This document shows positions 9,459-18,735 of a stretch of 64,000 bases of DNA, in pieces (within the stretch, counting starts at the first letter, position 1; every line of letters begins with the position of its first letter). Source of the stretch: Mariprofundus sp. EBB-1 (GTDB lineage: Bacteria > Pseudomonadota > Zetaproteobacteria > Mariprofundales > Mariprofundaceae); the NCBI RefSeq assembly GCF_003665155.1, contig NZ_RCFQ01000011.1:23083-87082 (forward strand), in the 5' to 3' direction. The notes beneath the pieces are model-generated. The model did no database searches. It had not been told where the DNA came from and saw nothing but the letters and a program-made list of their open reading frames with translations. The translations under genes were made by a program, and so were the position numbers.

Positions 9459-9812
9459 TCAGTCGGGCAGAAGTTTGATGGTTGCTTGCGCAGAGGTCTT
9501 ATCAATATCGATCATGATCTCGCAATGCTCGTTGCATTCATCAACCGGTGTAGGGTCATCGGAGCAGCTGCACCCGGCAATGATGGCTTTGTAAAAGATG
9601 GCTGCTTTCACCTGAATGGATGTGTCTGATGCTTGTATCTGAAGAATCATCGCTTCGATACCATTATCCAGGGCATAACTGCCATGCGTTAGCCCCTGCT
9701 GCAGAGGCAGCTCATGGCAGGAGAGTGATTCGATCTCCTGCTTGATGACTGCTTTAAAACCAGCCGTACCCAGTGCTTTGCGTGTGTTGGGAAACAGCGG
9801 TAGAGCTTGCAT
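9459..9812 (-). CDS. Conserved hypothetical protein, cysteine-containing
   Basis: I recognise this 117-residue soluble protein only as a conserved hypothetical found in beta- and gammaproteobacteria. It begins with an LPLFPNTRKAL segment, contains LPLQQGLTHGSYALD, and has a Cys-rich stretch GCSCSDDPTPVDECNEHC near residues 80-97 that could bind metal. Its start overlaps the yaaA stop by one base, so the two are translationally coupled. No function is assigned. Confidence 0.8.
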   Translation of the reverse strand: MQALPLFPNTRKALGTAGFKAVIKQEIESLSCHELPLQQGLTHGSYALDNGIEAMILQIQASDTSIQVKAAIFYKAIIAGCSCSDDPTPVDECNEHCEIMIDIDKTSAQATIKLLPD

Positions 9813-10588
9813 TACCCTGCGCGGGTGAAGGTGAATTCATCATCCGATGACATCTCGGCATTGAAGCTATAGTCCGCGATATCGAATGCTTTTATCTGTT
9901 CAGGGTTTTCGATGATGTTCTCGATGATATAGCGGGACATAAAGCCACGCGCTTTTTTGGCATTGAAGCTGATAATGCGATATCTACCCTGACGTAACTC
10001 TTTGAATACAGGGGTGATGATGCGGCCGTTAATGTTGGCTGTTTGCACGGATGAAAAATATTCGCTGGATGCTAGGTTGATGAGCACATCATCACCTTGC
10101 GCAGCCAGCGCATCATTGATGCTGTTGGTGATAATATCTCCCCAGAATTGGTAGAGGTTATTGCCTCTATCCGTAGTGAGTTTTGTACCCATCTCCAATC
10201 GATAGGCTTGCATCAGATCGAGCGGGCGCAATAGTCCATAGAGGCCGGAAAGAATGCAGAGGTGATTTTGCGCATAGGTAATGCCCTCGTTATTTAATGT
10301 TGCCGCATCCAGCCCCTGGTACACATCACCATGAAAGGCAAACAGTGCTTGTTTGGCATTCTCAGTGGTGAACGGTATGTGCCAATCCTGATAGCGCTGC
10401 ATGTTCAGATCAGCCAGTTTCATGGATAGCTTCATTAAATCAGCTATTTCAAAGCTATCCTTTTGGGCCATAATATCTATTAGTTCTGCGGCATGTTCCA
10501 GATGCATGGGCTGAGTGAAATCAGCAGTAGGGCATGGGGTGGTGAAATCGAGTTTTTTGGCGGGTGAGATGGCAATCAGCATGGCCAT
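9812..10588 (-). CDS. yaaA: Peroxide stress protein YaaA (DUF328/UPF0246)
   Basis: The 258-residue protein matches the YaaA family. In E. coli this protein is induced by OxyR and lowers free intracellular iron during peroxide stress. Diagnostic segments are LIAISPAKKLDF at the N-terminus, LSGLYGLLRPLDLMQAYRLEMGT in the middle and FNAKKARGFMSRYII near the end. The ATG at 10588 or the ATG two codons later could be used; the latter matches E. coli better. Its role in iron handling would suit a lithotrophic iron bacterium, although that is inference. Confidence 0.95.
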   Translation of the reverse strand: MAMLIAISPAKKLDFTTPCPTADFTQPMHLEHAAELIDIMAQKDSFEIADLMKLSMKLADLNMQRYQDWHIPFTTENAKQALFAFHGDVYQGLDAATLNNEGITYAQNHLCILSGLYGLLRPLDLMQAYRLEMGTKLTTDRGNNLYQFWGDIITNSINDALAAQGDDVLINLASSEYFSSVQTANINGRIITPVFKELRQGRYRIISFNAKKARGFMSRYIIENIIENPEQIKAFDIADYSFNAEMSSDDEFTFTRAG

Positions 10589-10674
10589 ATACTATGCTTG
10601 CAGTTAGGAAGGACAATCTTGTTTGTCAGATGGGTATATCGACAGGGTGACATGCAGTGGAGGGTGATACCGGC

Positions 10675-11763
10675 GTGGAAGAAGTCAGCAGCTATTGTAA
10701 AGCATTGATGCGACAGGCGATTGCGTTAGCGAAAAAGGGCATGGGCACTACACACCCGAATCCGCGCGTGGGTGCGGTGGTTGTGAATCATGGTGAGATC
10801 GTTGGTGAAGGTTGGCATGAGCGGCCGGGTGGGCCACATGCTGAAGTGATGGCCTTGGGTAATGCCGGAGAAAAAGCGCGTGGTGGAGCAATCTATGTCA
10901 CGCTTGAGCCATGTGCGGCACACGGACGTACACCAGCCTGTACTGAAGCGATTCGTAGAGCCGGCATTAAACATGTGATTTTTGCCTCATCCGACCCCAA
11001 TCCTGTCATGGCAGGAGGAGCTAAAGTATTGCGGGCAATGGGTATTGAAGTTACTGCTGGCGTGTTGAGCGATGAAGCGGATGCTATCAATAAACCATTC
11101 TTTCACTATCAGCGTACCGGTCGCCCCTATGTGATTGCCAAGGCTGCGATCTCGCTGGATGGCAAGCTGGCGACACATACTCACCATTCCCAATGGATCA
11201 GTGGTACGGGATGCCGTGAACATGCACATGAACTGCGGGCTACATGTGATGCTGTCCTGGTAGGTGCAGGCACGCTGAAACACGATAACCCATCTTTAAC
11301 GGTACGTGATGTGGAGATGGTCGGTAATGTGCCGTTAAGGGTAGTGTTATGTTTTGAAACACCAGTGTTCAGTGCTGCGTATAAAGTGCTATCTGACGAA
11401 GCCCCAACACGTCTGTATGTCCGTAGTTTGAATGAACATGCTGATGCCTGGCGGGAGGCTGGGGTGGATGTGCAGCATGTCCCGAGTCTGTTGTCTGTAT
11501 TAAAACATCTCGCCGATGATGGTTATCTGCAGTTACTACTTGAAGGTGGTGGTGCCCTGCATACCTCTTTTTTAGAAGCAGGATTTAGTGATGAAATGGT
11601 GCTGTACCAAGCGCCTATCATGATCGGTGGCCGTGATGCTGTAAGTTTATGGGGGGGCACGGGGGCACCAACATTGGATCAGGCCATTCGTTTGTCAGGT
11701 GTTGAGCGTCTGAGCATGGGCGATGACCAGATGATTCGTGGCACTGTGGTTTATCCGGATTAG
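10675..11763 (+). CDS. ribD: Bifunctional riboflavin biosynthesis deaminase/reductase
   Basis: RibD performs the second and third steps of riboflavin synthesis: pyrimidine deamination and ribosyl reduction. The N-terminal deaminase domain has the zinc motifs HAE (HAEVMAL) and PCxxxxxxxxC (PCAAHGRTPAC). The C-terminal RibD_C reductase domain includes KAAISLDGKLAT and EGGGALHTSFL. I prefer the GTG at 10675, with GGAGGGT nine bases upstream, giving 362 residues. An earlier GTG at 10657 overlaps that ribosome-binding site. Other rib genes are not in the window. Confidence 0.95.
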   Translation: MEEVSSYCKALMRQAIALAKKGMGTTHPNPRVGAVVVNHGEIVGEGWHERPGGPHAEVMALGNAGEKARGGAIYVTLEPCAAHGRTPACTEAIRRAGIKHVIFASSDPNPVMAGGAKVLRAMGIEVTAGVLSDEADAINKPFFHYQRTGRPYVIAKAAISLDGKLATHTHHSQWISGTGCREHAHELRATCDAVLVGAGTLKHDNPSLTVRDVEMVGNVPLRVVLCFETPVFSAAYKVLSDEAPTRLYVRSLNEHADAWREAGVDVQHVPSLLSVLKHLADDGYLQLLLEGGGALHTSFLEAGFSDEMVLYQAPIMIGGRDAVSLWGGTGAPTLDQAIRLSGVERLSMGDDQMIRGTVVYPD

Positions 11764-11775
11764 CTGATTGGGCCA

Positions 11776-14250
11776 GTGATGCGGGGTATGATGATTAACC
11801 TGCGGCGCTGGCCACTGTTCTATCCTGTTGTCGTTGCAGTTATCGGCTTGGCACTAACACGCACAGACCTTACCGATATTCCGACTGCTTGCGTTCTTTT
11901 GGCGCTGTTTATTGCTACTCTGCTATGGTTTCGACAGTACTTGCTGGCCTTGTTATTGATGTTGGGGGTGCTGTGGGGGCTGGGTGATTTAATCTTTGAT
12001 GCTTCGCGTGTCGCCGTGGATAGGCAATGGTTGAATGGTGATATAGTTGTGACGGCAGATGTAGAGAAGCTTGAGCAGTTACCTACTGGCCGACGTTATC
12101 TGTTGCGGCATATTCGATCTGATCATGATCTGCTTTTACCTGGCAAAGCACTGCTTTATCAATACAGAAATCGAAAGCATACGAGCGATGTTTCCATACA
12201 GGCTGGTCAACGAATCAGTGCCCGCGTGCGTTGGCGTGAGCCGCGGAATTACCGTAATCCGGGCGCCTTTGATTATCGTGCGTGGTGTTTTGACAGGCAG
12301 GTAGCTCTGATTGGCTCTGTGCGTGGTAGCCCTGAAATCATTGTCTCAAATGTGTCATGGCTAGAGATGCAGCGTCAAAAGGTGCGTAGGATCATTTCTA
12401 AGGTGGCAGCCGGCCATGATAATGGTGTGTTATCTGCGTTGCTGTTGGGTGAACGGGCACAAATCACAGAATCGGTGAACCGTTTTTTCTCAGCCAGTGG
12501 TACTGCGCATCTGCTGGCAATCTCTGGAATGCATATCGGTATGGCTGCGGCATGGGCCTTTGCATTGGTGTGGTTTGTGTTGACCCGGCGGGAGTCGTGG
12601 ATTGTACGTTTTCCTGTGCGAAAGATTGCACTGTTCAGTGCTTTTCTGGCGGCAGCTGCTTATGCCAGCATGGCGGCTTGGCCGTTGCCCGCTATTCGGG
12701 CTACGGTAATGTTGGCTGCCGCAGCACTGGCCTGGCATCTGTCTTCGCGTAGTGAACCGATGAATACGCTGTTGGCAGCACTGGCTTTGATATTGTTGTT
12801 TGACCCCTCTGCCATTGCATCGCTCTCGTTGTGGTTATCCTTTATAGCGACAGCAGCGTTGCTTCTATGGGCTTTGAAACTGGATCGGAAGGAAGAGCTT
12901 GCTTGGTATCAACGTTTGTTCGGGGGGATGCGATCACTATTATGGATCTCATTGCTGGCGACATTGGCAACCCTTCCCATGATTATCTCTACCTTTGGTC
13001 GTATCCCGGTCTATTCTATACCGGCTAATATGCTCATGGTGCCGCTGTATGCACTGTTTGTGATGCCAGCTGCGTTATTGGGAGAGTTGTGTGCGTTATT
13101 GGGGCTGGATGCTTGGGCCTTGGGGTTGATGCAGTTTGCATCCGTGGCGGTGAATCAGGGTTTGAATCTGTTATCACTGCTGGCATCACTGCCTGCCGGA
13201 GAGTTGTGGGCAGTGGCTCCGTCGATGCTTTTGAACGCACTGTATGGCACAGGGATGTTACTGGCCGGTTACCTGTTCTGGTCTGAAAAGCAGCTGAGAG
13301 CAGCGGGTGTGGCTGCTATCGTACTTACTATATATATAGTAGGTGTTTTGTTTGAATCAGAGGTGAAGCAGCCGCAATGGATTGTTTGGGATGTGGGGCA
13401 GGGCGCTGCTTCGACACTGCTATTGCCGGGAAACAGCGTGGTTGTTGTTGATGCGCCGGGACACAGTGGGAGTAAGTTTAATGGTGGCACAAGCGTGGCG
13501 GCCGGCTTGCGGTATTTAGGCTTGTCACATATTGATGTGTTGGTGTTGAGTCATGCGCAGTCGGATCATCTTGGCGGGGCGCTATCGTTAATGCGGCAAG
13601 TCAATAGTGTGGGAGAAGTGTGGTTGCCGGATGTTGCCGATGCTCACGCGGATAAAAGGGTGAAGGCGATTGAGACATACGCAGCGGAGAAACATATTCC
13701 AATACACTGGAAAGGGCGTGGGGATGAACGGCTTGTAGTAAAATCTGACTATCGACTGTCGCTGAAGGTGCTTTGGCCTCCGCGTGCGTTGTCGTTGCGT
13801 AATGCGAATAACACATCATTGGTCTTGCTGGCAGGTGTAGATGATCAAAAGACGGGGGGAAAGTTCAACCTTCTTTGGCCGGGCGACATAGAAATTGGGG
13901 CAGAAAGGGCGCTTGTGAATACTGGACTGGAAAAGGTCGATGCTATGCTGATACCGCATCATGGCAGTCGCAGCTCGAGTCATCAGGCATTTGTGCAAGC
14001 ATTGCAGTCTGATTGGGCGGTGGCACAGGCAGGTTTTGCTAACCGTTATGGTTTTCCTGCTAAAGCAGTGGTGGAGCGTTATCTTGAGCGTGGTGTCGAA
14101 GTGAAAAACACAGCGGATGGGGCAGTTATGATACGTTGGACAGGAGCAAAACAGGGGGCTGTTTTGCAGCAATGGTCAATAAATGCCGGCCATCGCCGTG
14201 ACATGGCACGATCATGGTGGCAGTCATGGTCGGCAGGGCAACCGCATTAA
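11776..14250 (+). CDS. comEC: DNA internalization/competence protein ComEC/Rec2
   Basis: ComEC forms the inner-membrane channel that takes up single-stranded DNA during natural transformation. The 824-residue protein has an N-terminal DUF4131-like soluble region after two helices, the polytopic competence domain (LLAISGMHIGMAAA, then many helices) and a C-terminal metallo-beta-lactamase-like domain with LVLSHAQSDHLGG and IPHHGSRSSS. Several starts are possible (GTG 11776, ATG 11779, ATG 11788). It follows ribD by 12 bases and is probably co-transcribed. The full length suggests the gene is intact. Confidence 0.94.
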   Translation: MMRGMMINLRRWPLFYPVVVAVIGLALTRTDLTDIPTACVLLALFIATLLWFRQYLLALLLMLGVLWGLGDLIFDASRVAVDRQWLNGDIVVTADVEKLEQLPTGRRYLLRHIRSDHDLLLPGKALLYQYRNRKHTSDVSIQAGQRISARVRWREPRNYRNPGAFDYRAWCFDRQVALIGSVRGSPEIIVSNVSWLEMQRQKVRRIISKVAAGHDNGVLSALLLGERAQITESVNRFFSASGTAHLLAISGMHIGMAAAWAFALVWFVLTRRESWIVRFPVRKIALFSAFLAAAAYASMAAWPLPAIRATVMLAAAALAWHLSSRSEPMNTLLAALALILLFDPSAIASLSLWLSFIATAALLLWALKLDRKEELAWYQRLFGGMRSLLWISLLATLATLPMIISTFGRIPVYSIPANMLMVPLYALFVMPAALLGELCALLGLDAWALGLMQFASVAVNQGLNLLSLLASLPAGELWAVAPSMLLNALYGTGMLLAGYLFWSEKQLRAAGVAAIVLTIYIVGVLFESEVKQPQWIVWDVGQGAASTLLLPGNSVVVVDAPGHSGSKFNGGTSVAAGLRYLGLSHIDVLVLSHAQSDHLGGALSLMRQVNSVGEVWLPDVADAHADKRVKAIETYAAEKHIPIHWKGRGDERLVVKSDYRLSLKVLWPPRALSLRNANNTSLVLLAGVDDQKTGGKFNLLWPGDIEIGAERALVNTGLEKVDAMLIPHHGSRSSSHQAFVQALQSDWAVAQAGFANRYGFPAKAVVERYLERGVEVKNTADGAVMIRWTGAKQGAVLQQWSINAGHRRDMARSWWQSWSAGQPH

Positions 14251-14522
14251 TATATAAGGGTTTACTCTGTGAAACTTGGCGTGCTCTACGGTAAATGGTT
14301 TTAAAATTTTATTGCAATTGCCCTACCATGGTCGGTGTTGATGATGACTTTTGCCGTGGGCTATTCATAATTGCCGCGCGTGAATGCAGAGTTTGGTGTG
14401 TGGATGCAGTTGTATTTGTGAAATATAAACGTTTAAAGTGAATTCATTTGAGTAAATTAGTGCATAACTATTTGAATGAAGCGCAATCGACGGGCGAGTG
14501 ATCGGTCGTTATGGAGGTGTCA

Positions 14523-15131
14523 GTGTTAGAGTTTATCCAGCAGGGCGGCATTGTGATGTATATTTTATTGGCGGCATCGGTGTTATCGCTCACGATTATT
14601 TTTGAACGTGCATGGAGTTTACGTCGCTCGGTCGTGATTCCGTTGACAGAAGTAAAATTTGTTGAGAAGGCTGTGCGTGAAGGTGATGTGAAAAAAGCCA
14701 TGCAGTCGTGCCAGTCCAATAATACAGCCATGAGTCGTGTGTTGTGGGTGGCGCTGTCCAATCGTGGCGTGCGCCGTTCGGTGATGAAAGAGATCCTTGA
14801 AGAGACCGGGCGTCAGGAAGTGGCTCATATGGATCGTTTTATTGGTGTGTTGGGTTTGATTGCTGCGATTGCTCCGTTATTAGGCTTACTGGGTACGGTG
14901 ATTGGTATGATCGAAGTGTTTCAGCAGATCTCACTGGTGGGTGTTGGTAAAGCCGATGTGCTGGCTGGTGGTATTTCAAAAGCTCTGAATACCACGGCGT
15001 TCGGGCTCTCCGTGGCCATTCCATCGTTGGTGGCATACCGTTTCTTTGAATCACGGGTCGATAGTTTTGTGCTGGAGATTGAGCAGCATGCGATGCGTTT
15101 TGTTGAGTTGTTGAAAGGGGAGCGTGCATGA
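14523..15131 (+). CDS. exbB: MotA/TolQ/ExbB proton channel family protein
   Basis: This inner-membrane proton channel subunit energises TonB-dependent outer-membrane transport or the Tol system together with ExbD. About 202 residues contain a first helix (MYILLAASVLSLTIIFER) and the two conserved C-terminal helices (IAAIAPLLGLLGTVIGMIEVF and GISKALNTTAFGLSVAIPSLVAYRFF). The GTG at 14523 is preferred because GGAGGT lies just upstream and the start VLEFIQQGG fits the family; an ATG four codons earlier overlaps that site. It overlaps exbD by four bases. The 272-base gap before it shows no other feature. Confidence 0.92.
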   Translation: MLEFIQQGGIVMYILLAASVLSLTIIFERAWSLRRSVVIPLTEVKFVEKAVREGDVKKAMQSCQSNNTAMSRVLWVALSNRGVRRSVMKEILEETGRQEVAHMDRFIGVLGLIAAIAPLLGLLGTVIGMIEVFQQISLVGVGKADVLAGGISKALNTTAFGLSVAIPSLVAYRFFESRVDSFVLEIEQHAMRFVELLKGERA

Positions 15132-15544
15132 TTCTGCGCCCTAAAAAACGTATCGATTATCTGGTGGATATCACGCCACTGGTCGATGTTGTTTTTTTGA
15201 TGCTGATTTTTTTCATGGTATCAACAACCTTTAATGTGAGCTCTAGTCTTAAGCTGGATTTGCCATCGAGTAAGGCAACTGTGCAGCAAAAGGAAATCAA
15301 ACAGATAACAGTAAGTATTGATGCCAAGGGTGGTTTTTATATTGAGGATAAACTTGTTGCGGATGCTGACTTGCGTAAACGTATTTTGAGTCTCTCCAAG
15401 GGTGACCCGAATATGCGCGTGGTGCTGCGTGCCGATGCTGAGACACACCATAAACGGGTGGTATTTGTGCTGGATACATTGCGTGGATTACATATGAGTA
15501 AAATTGGCATTGCTACAGTTGCGCCAGCTGAGGGTGAAAACTAA
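15128..15544 (+). CDS. exbD: ExbD/TolR family biopolymer transport protein
   Basis: This partner of ExbB has one N-terminal helix and a periplasmic domain. The 138-residue protein contains the conserved [18 protein letters not shown] helix with the critical Asp near its start, followed by the periplasmic fold with [15 protein letters not shown]. The ATGA overlap with exbB and the TAATG overlap with lysC indicate one operon. No tonB or tolA gene is adjacent in this window, so whether it serves TonB or Tol cannot be decided here. Confidence 0.93.
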   Translation: MILRPKKRIDYLVDITPLVDVVFLMLIFFMVSTTFNVSSSLKLDLPSSKATVQQKEIKQITVSIDAKGGFYIEDKLVADADLRKRILSLSKGDPNMRVVLRADAETHHKRVVFVLDTLRGLHMSKIGIATVAPAEGEN

Positions 15545-16764
15545 TGCGCGTTGTACAAAAATTTGGTGGTACGTCGGTAGGTTCTATTGAGCGTATTAAA
15601 AAAACAGCCGATATTGTGCAGGCAGAGCTTGAGCGTGGCGTGCAGGTGGCTGTGGTGGTTTCTGCTATGAGTGGAGAAACCAATCGTCTGTTAGCGTTGG
15701 CTAAAGAGATGAGTGAGCAACCGAAGGGACGTGAGATGGATGCTCTGCTGGCAACGGGTGAGCAGGTTAGTGCTGCCCTGCTGGCGATTGAGTTGCAGGC
15801 GCGTGGCATTGCTGCATATTCATATAATGGTGGACAGGCTGGTTTTGTAACGAGCGGGGATCATGTGCGTGCTCGTATCAAGCATGTGGAAGGCGCACAT
15901 TTGATAGCACATCTGGAGGCCGGAGAAGTGCCTGTAGTGACTGGCTTTCAGGGGATGGATGAAAAGGGAAATATCACGACCTTGGGACGTGGTGGTTCGG
16001 ATACATCAGCTGTGGCGCTGGCTGTTGCTGTTGATGCAGATGTGTGTGATATTTATACGGATGTGGATGGTATTTATACGACCGATCCCCGTATGGTGCC
16101 CAAAGCACAGAAGATGAATCAAATTAGTTATGAAGAGATGTTGGAGTTTGCATCTTTAGGGGCAAAGGTGTTGCAAACGCGTTCGGTTGAACTGGCCATG
16201 CGTTTTCAGATGCCTCTGCATTTGCGCTCCAGTTTTGAGCCGGTGCAAGGCACGATGGTAGTTGGAGAGGATGAAACAATGGAGAGAGCAGCAGTGTCCG
16301 GAGTGGCCTACAATCGGGATGAGGCCAAAATCACTATTATGGGGATTCCTGATCAGCCGGGTATTGCAGCCAATGTCTTTGGGCCAATTGCTGCTGCAGG
16401 CGTGAACGTGGATGTGATTGTACAGAATGTTTCAGAGCAGGGTTTTACTGATATTACATTTACCGTACCACGCAGTGATTACAAACAGACCATGGGAATT
16501 ATGCACATGCTGTGTGAGCAGATGCAGGGGCGAGTTGTTAAAGGTGACGACGGTGTTGCTAAAGTATCCGTGATTGGTGTTGGTATGCGTTCGCATGCTG
16601 GTGTAGCGAAGGATATGTTTGATGTTTTGGCTAAAGAAGGCGTCAATATTCAGATGATCACGACCAGTGAAATCAAAGTGACAGTGGTGATTGAAGAGAA
16701 GTATATCGAATTGGCTGTGCGTACATTGCATACCGCTTTCGGACTTGATCAGGCAAACAGCTAA
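15544..16764 (+). CDS. lysC: Aspartate kinase
   Basis: The enzyme phosphorylates aspartate as the first step of Lys, Thr, Met and diaminopimelate synthesis. At 406 residues it is the monofunctional type, with the kinase motif VQKFGGTSV at the N-terminus, [13 protein letters not shown] and [15 protein letters not shown] in the kinase domain, and two ACT domains in the last 140 residues ([24 protein letters not shown]) for allosteric feedback. The start shares one base with the exbD stop, so it is translationally coupled to an unrelated transport pair. Confidence 0.97.
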   Translation: MRVVQKFGGTSVGSIERIKKTADIVQAELERGVQVAVVVSAMSGETNRLLALAKEMSEQPKGREMDALLATGEQVSAALLAIELQARGIAAYSYNGGQAGFVTSGDHVRARIKHVEGAHLIAHLEAGEVPVVTGFQGMDEKGNITTLGRGGSDTSAVALAVAVDADVCDIYTDVDGIYTTDPRMVPKAQKMNQISYEEMLEFASLGAKVLQTRSVELAMRFQMPLHLRSSFEPVQGTMVVGEDETMERAAVSGVAYNRDEAKITIMGIPDQPGIAANVFGPIAAAGVNVDVIVQNVSEQGFTDITFTVPRSDYKQTMGIMHMLCEQMQGRVVKGDDGVAKVSVIGVGMRSHAGVAKDMFDVLAKEGVNIQMITTSEIKVTVVIEEKYIELAVRTLHTAFGLDQANS

Positions 16765-16781
16765 AGGTTTTGAATCTTTAA

Positions 16782-17447
16782 ATGATAGGTGTTGTGTTTG
16801 CGCTGGCATGTTGGGCGTTGTTTTTTTTGGCGCCACATAATATTTCTACAATGGATTTAAATCGGGAGGCCATTGCCGGGGGAGAATACTGGCGGCTGTG
16901 GACCGCGCAGCTCACACACTACAAACTTTATCCCCTGATTATGAACAGCGTCATTATTGCGGTAATGGGCTTGGTTGTCAGGCGTTTTGCAAAAGAGTAC
17001 CAGGTGGCCTTGAGTCTGCTTATTGCGATGCCTGCCATGACTGGTTTAATGTTCATTATGGTGCCCGGTTTCACTGTATATAGAGGGGCATTTGGTGTGG
17101 CTGCAGTGATAGCAATGATGGGGATCTGGTTTCTGATACTTGAGACCAGGCGATTCTCATTGGGTTATTGGGCAGGAATCGCATTGTTTTTGTTATTTGT
17201 CTCCAAAGTAGGCATGGAAACAATGGCGGTGTTTTCACCTTTGCATGCGCATCCTTTGCTGAGTGTGCGTATGGATTGGTTGATGCAGTGCATAGGCGTG
17301 TTGATTGGTTTGATGGTTTTCAATGCATTGCACCAAATTCATGTGACCAATGCCCATAATCTAAAACAGAAGCAGCGTCGGCATGCTGCAAAAGCTGCAT
17401 CGGCGGCATCCATGGCAGCAGTGCAGCGTAAGAAGGTAAATGACTAA
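16782..17447 (+). CDS. Rhombosortase-like membrane protein lacking catalytic residues
   Basis: This 221-residue polytopic inner-membrane protein resembles the rhomboid/rhombosortase (RrtA) fold. EYWRLWTAQLTHYKLYPLIMN resembles the conserved region before helix 2, and YRGAFGVAAV aligns with the rhombosortase YRGLSG serine motif. The catalytic Ser position is Phe here, and the region expected to hold the catalytic His (around RMDWLMQCIGVLIG) has none, so protease activity is unlikely. The C-terminus is a basic, Ala-rich tail. Its ATG follows lysC by 17 bases and its stop overlaps the next gene's start (TAATG). The family assignment is tentative. Confidence 0.7.
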   Translation: MIGVVFALACWALFFLAPHNISTMDLNREAIAGGEYWRLWTAQLTHYKLYPLIMNSVIIAVMGLVVRRFAKEYQVALSLLIAMPAMTGLMFIMVPGFTVYRGAFGVAAVIAMMGIWFLILETRRFSLGYWAGIALFLLFVSKVGMETMAVFSPLHAHPLLSVRMDWLMQCIGVLIGLMVFNALHQIHVTNAHNLKQKQRRHAAKAASAASMAAVQRKKVND

Positions 17448-17974
17448 TGTCGGAAATTGCAGTTGCTCTGTTGCATTATCCTATTTTAAATCGTCATGGT
17501 GAAACCAGTACGACTGCTATCACCTCCATTGATGTGCATGACTTTGCCCGGACCTGTGCCTTTTATGATGTGGGGCCGGTCTATTTTGTGCATCCTGCTG
17601 CCGGCATGCATGCACTGCTTGGTGATATGACAAATTATTATCTAAGCGGGGCTGGTGGTGAGAAAAACCCAGCCCGAAAAACGATGTTACAAGCAGTTCG
17701 ATGTGTGTATTCATTGCAGGAAATACTCGATCAAGACGATTATCAGCTTTGGTACACTTCAGCCACGCCACCGGCGGCTGATTGCATTGATCCTTCTAAG
17801 TTGCTGGAAATAGAGGGAAAACATCTTATAGTATTCGGAACGGGCTGGGGATTGGACCTGAAAAACCTGCGGGAAGAAAATGGATGGTTGTCACCCATCG
17901 AAGGTGTGGGTAAAGTGCGCCACCTTTCTGTCAGGGGTGCACTAGCGATATATTTGGATCGTTTGCGGCGCTAG
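17447..17974 (+). CDS. SPOUT-type SAM-dependent RNA methyltransferase (PF09936-like)
   Basis: The 175-residue protein resembles the SAM-dependent RNA methyltransferase family PF09936, a SPOUT-superfamily group often encoded beside trmD and rplS. Supporting segments are [14 protein letters not shown] at the N-terminus, [25 protein letters not shown] and the knot-region [25 protein letters not shown]. It lies 31 bases upstream of rplS, but rpsP, rimM and trmD are not present in front of it. The substrate is unknown, although tRNA or rRNA is likely. Confidence 0.82.
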   Translation: MSEIAVALLHYPILNRHGETSTTAITSIDVHDFARTCAFYDVGPVYFVHPAAGMHALLGDMTNYYLSGAGGEKNPARKTMLQAVRCVYSLQEILDQDDYQLWYTSATPPAADCIDPSKLLEIEGKHLIVFGTGWGLDLKNLREENGWLSPIEGVGKVRHLSVRGALAIYLDRLRR

Positions 17975-18005
17975 TAAAACTGACACAAGTTTCGGAGGCA
18001 AAACA

Positions 18006-18374
18006 ATGCGCGCACTGGATGATGTAACTAAGGATCAGCTACGTGACGATATCCCGTCATTCCGCGAGGGCGATACTGTCCGCGTGAATGTTCGTATTAT
18101 CGATTTTAAAGATACCAAAAACGGTGTGGTGAAAACCGAGCGCCTGCAGGCTTATGAGGGTGTTGTAATAGCACGTCATAACAATGGTATTTCAAGCAGC
18201 TTTACGGTTCGTAAGATTTCGAACAATGTTGGAGTGGAGCGTGTGTTCCCTCTGCATTCACCAATGTTAGAGAGTGTTAGCGTTATTCGTCACGGTCGTG
18301 TGCGTCGTGCTAAGCTTTATTATCTACGTGAATTGCGTGGTAAAGCGGCTCGTATTCGCGAGCGCCGTTTCTAA
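18006..18374 (+). CDS. rplS: 50S ribosomal protein L19
   Basis: L19 lies at the 30S-50S interface. The 122-residue protein has the L19 signature [38 protein letters not shown] and the terminal [23 protein letters not shown] is positioned nine bases upstream of the ATG. A UUCG-capped terminator follows immediately, marking the end of the lysC to rplS transcription unit. Confidence 0.98.
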   Translation: MRALDDVTKDQLRDDIPSFREGDTVRVNVRIIDFKDTKNGVVKTERLQAYEGVVIARHNNGISSSFTVRKISNNVGVERVFPLHSPMLESVSVIRHGRVRRAKLYYLRELRGKAARIRERRF

Positions 18375-18394
18375 GCTTTATTACATAATTTTTT

Positions 18395-18423
18395 AAAAAG
18401 GGAGCTTCGGCTCCCTTTTTTTT
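18395..18423 (+). terminator. Rho-independent terminator after rplS
   Basis: A perfect six-bp GGGAGC/GCTCCC stem (18400-18405 with 18410-18415) is capped by a stable TTCG tetraloop and followed by a T-tract of eight. Confidence 0.92.
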
Positions 18424-18488
18424 GTTGAAATTATATTTTAGGAAAGGTTTAATGTGACTTTGTTTTAACCGCTATTTAATTTAACGTT

Positions 18489-18494
18489 TATAAT
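18489..18494 (+). promoter_or_regulatory. Candidate -10 box upstream of the small protein/cytochrome c4 unit
   Basis: A perfect TATAAT lies 80 bases before the start of the 43-residue protein, just after a terminator, so a promoter is expected in this interval. The -35 is not convincing (only weak TTTAAC/TTAACC-like matches at 18-19 bases), suggesting an activator-dependent promoter or a different site. A near-palindrome (AGGGATATTCCT) lies between it and the gene. Confidence 0.4.
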
Positions 18495-18573
18495 TGCTTG
18501 AGTTGTTAATAAAAATAAGTCAGTCTGGCGACCTGAATTTATTTAGGGATATTCCTAATGCTGGGAGGCATAT

Positions 18574-18705
18574 ATGTTAGGTGAATTTATTGAAGCGTCC
18601 ATTGATTTTACAAATGCTGACATTTGGCAAATGTACGGTGTTTTGACAGTTGTGTTTTTTGGGATTGCTATCATGATGTATAAAGCATCACTGAAAGACG
18701 ATTAA
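18574..18705 (+). CDS. Small single-helix membrane protein (43 aa)
   Basis: A 43-residue reading frame starts at an ATG preceded by GGGAGG six bases upstream and ends with TAA at 18703-18705. It has one hydrophobic helix (about residues 21-36) with a short charged tail ending KASLKDD, similar in layout to CcoQ/FixQ subunits. It precedes the diheme cytochrome gene by 30 bases and probably forms a transcription unit with it, between two terminators. No homologue is recognised. It may be an anchor or a small respiratory subunit. Confidence 0.65.
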   Translation: MLGEFIEASIDFTNADIWQMYGVLTVVFFGIAIMMYKASLKDD

Positions 18706-18735
18706 TTAATTTTTTTATATAAAGGGAGGATTGGA

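Noticed and set aside
14251..14522. 272-base gap between comEC and exbB checked for RNA genes or small proteins
   Set aside because: No plausible frame, hairpin terminator or promoter stood out.
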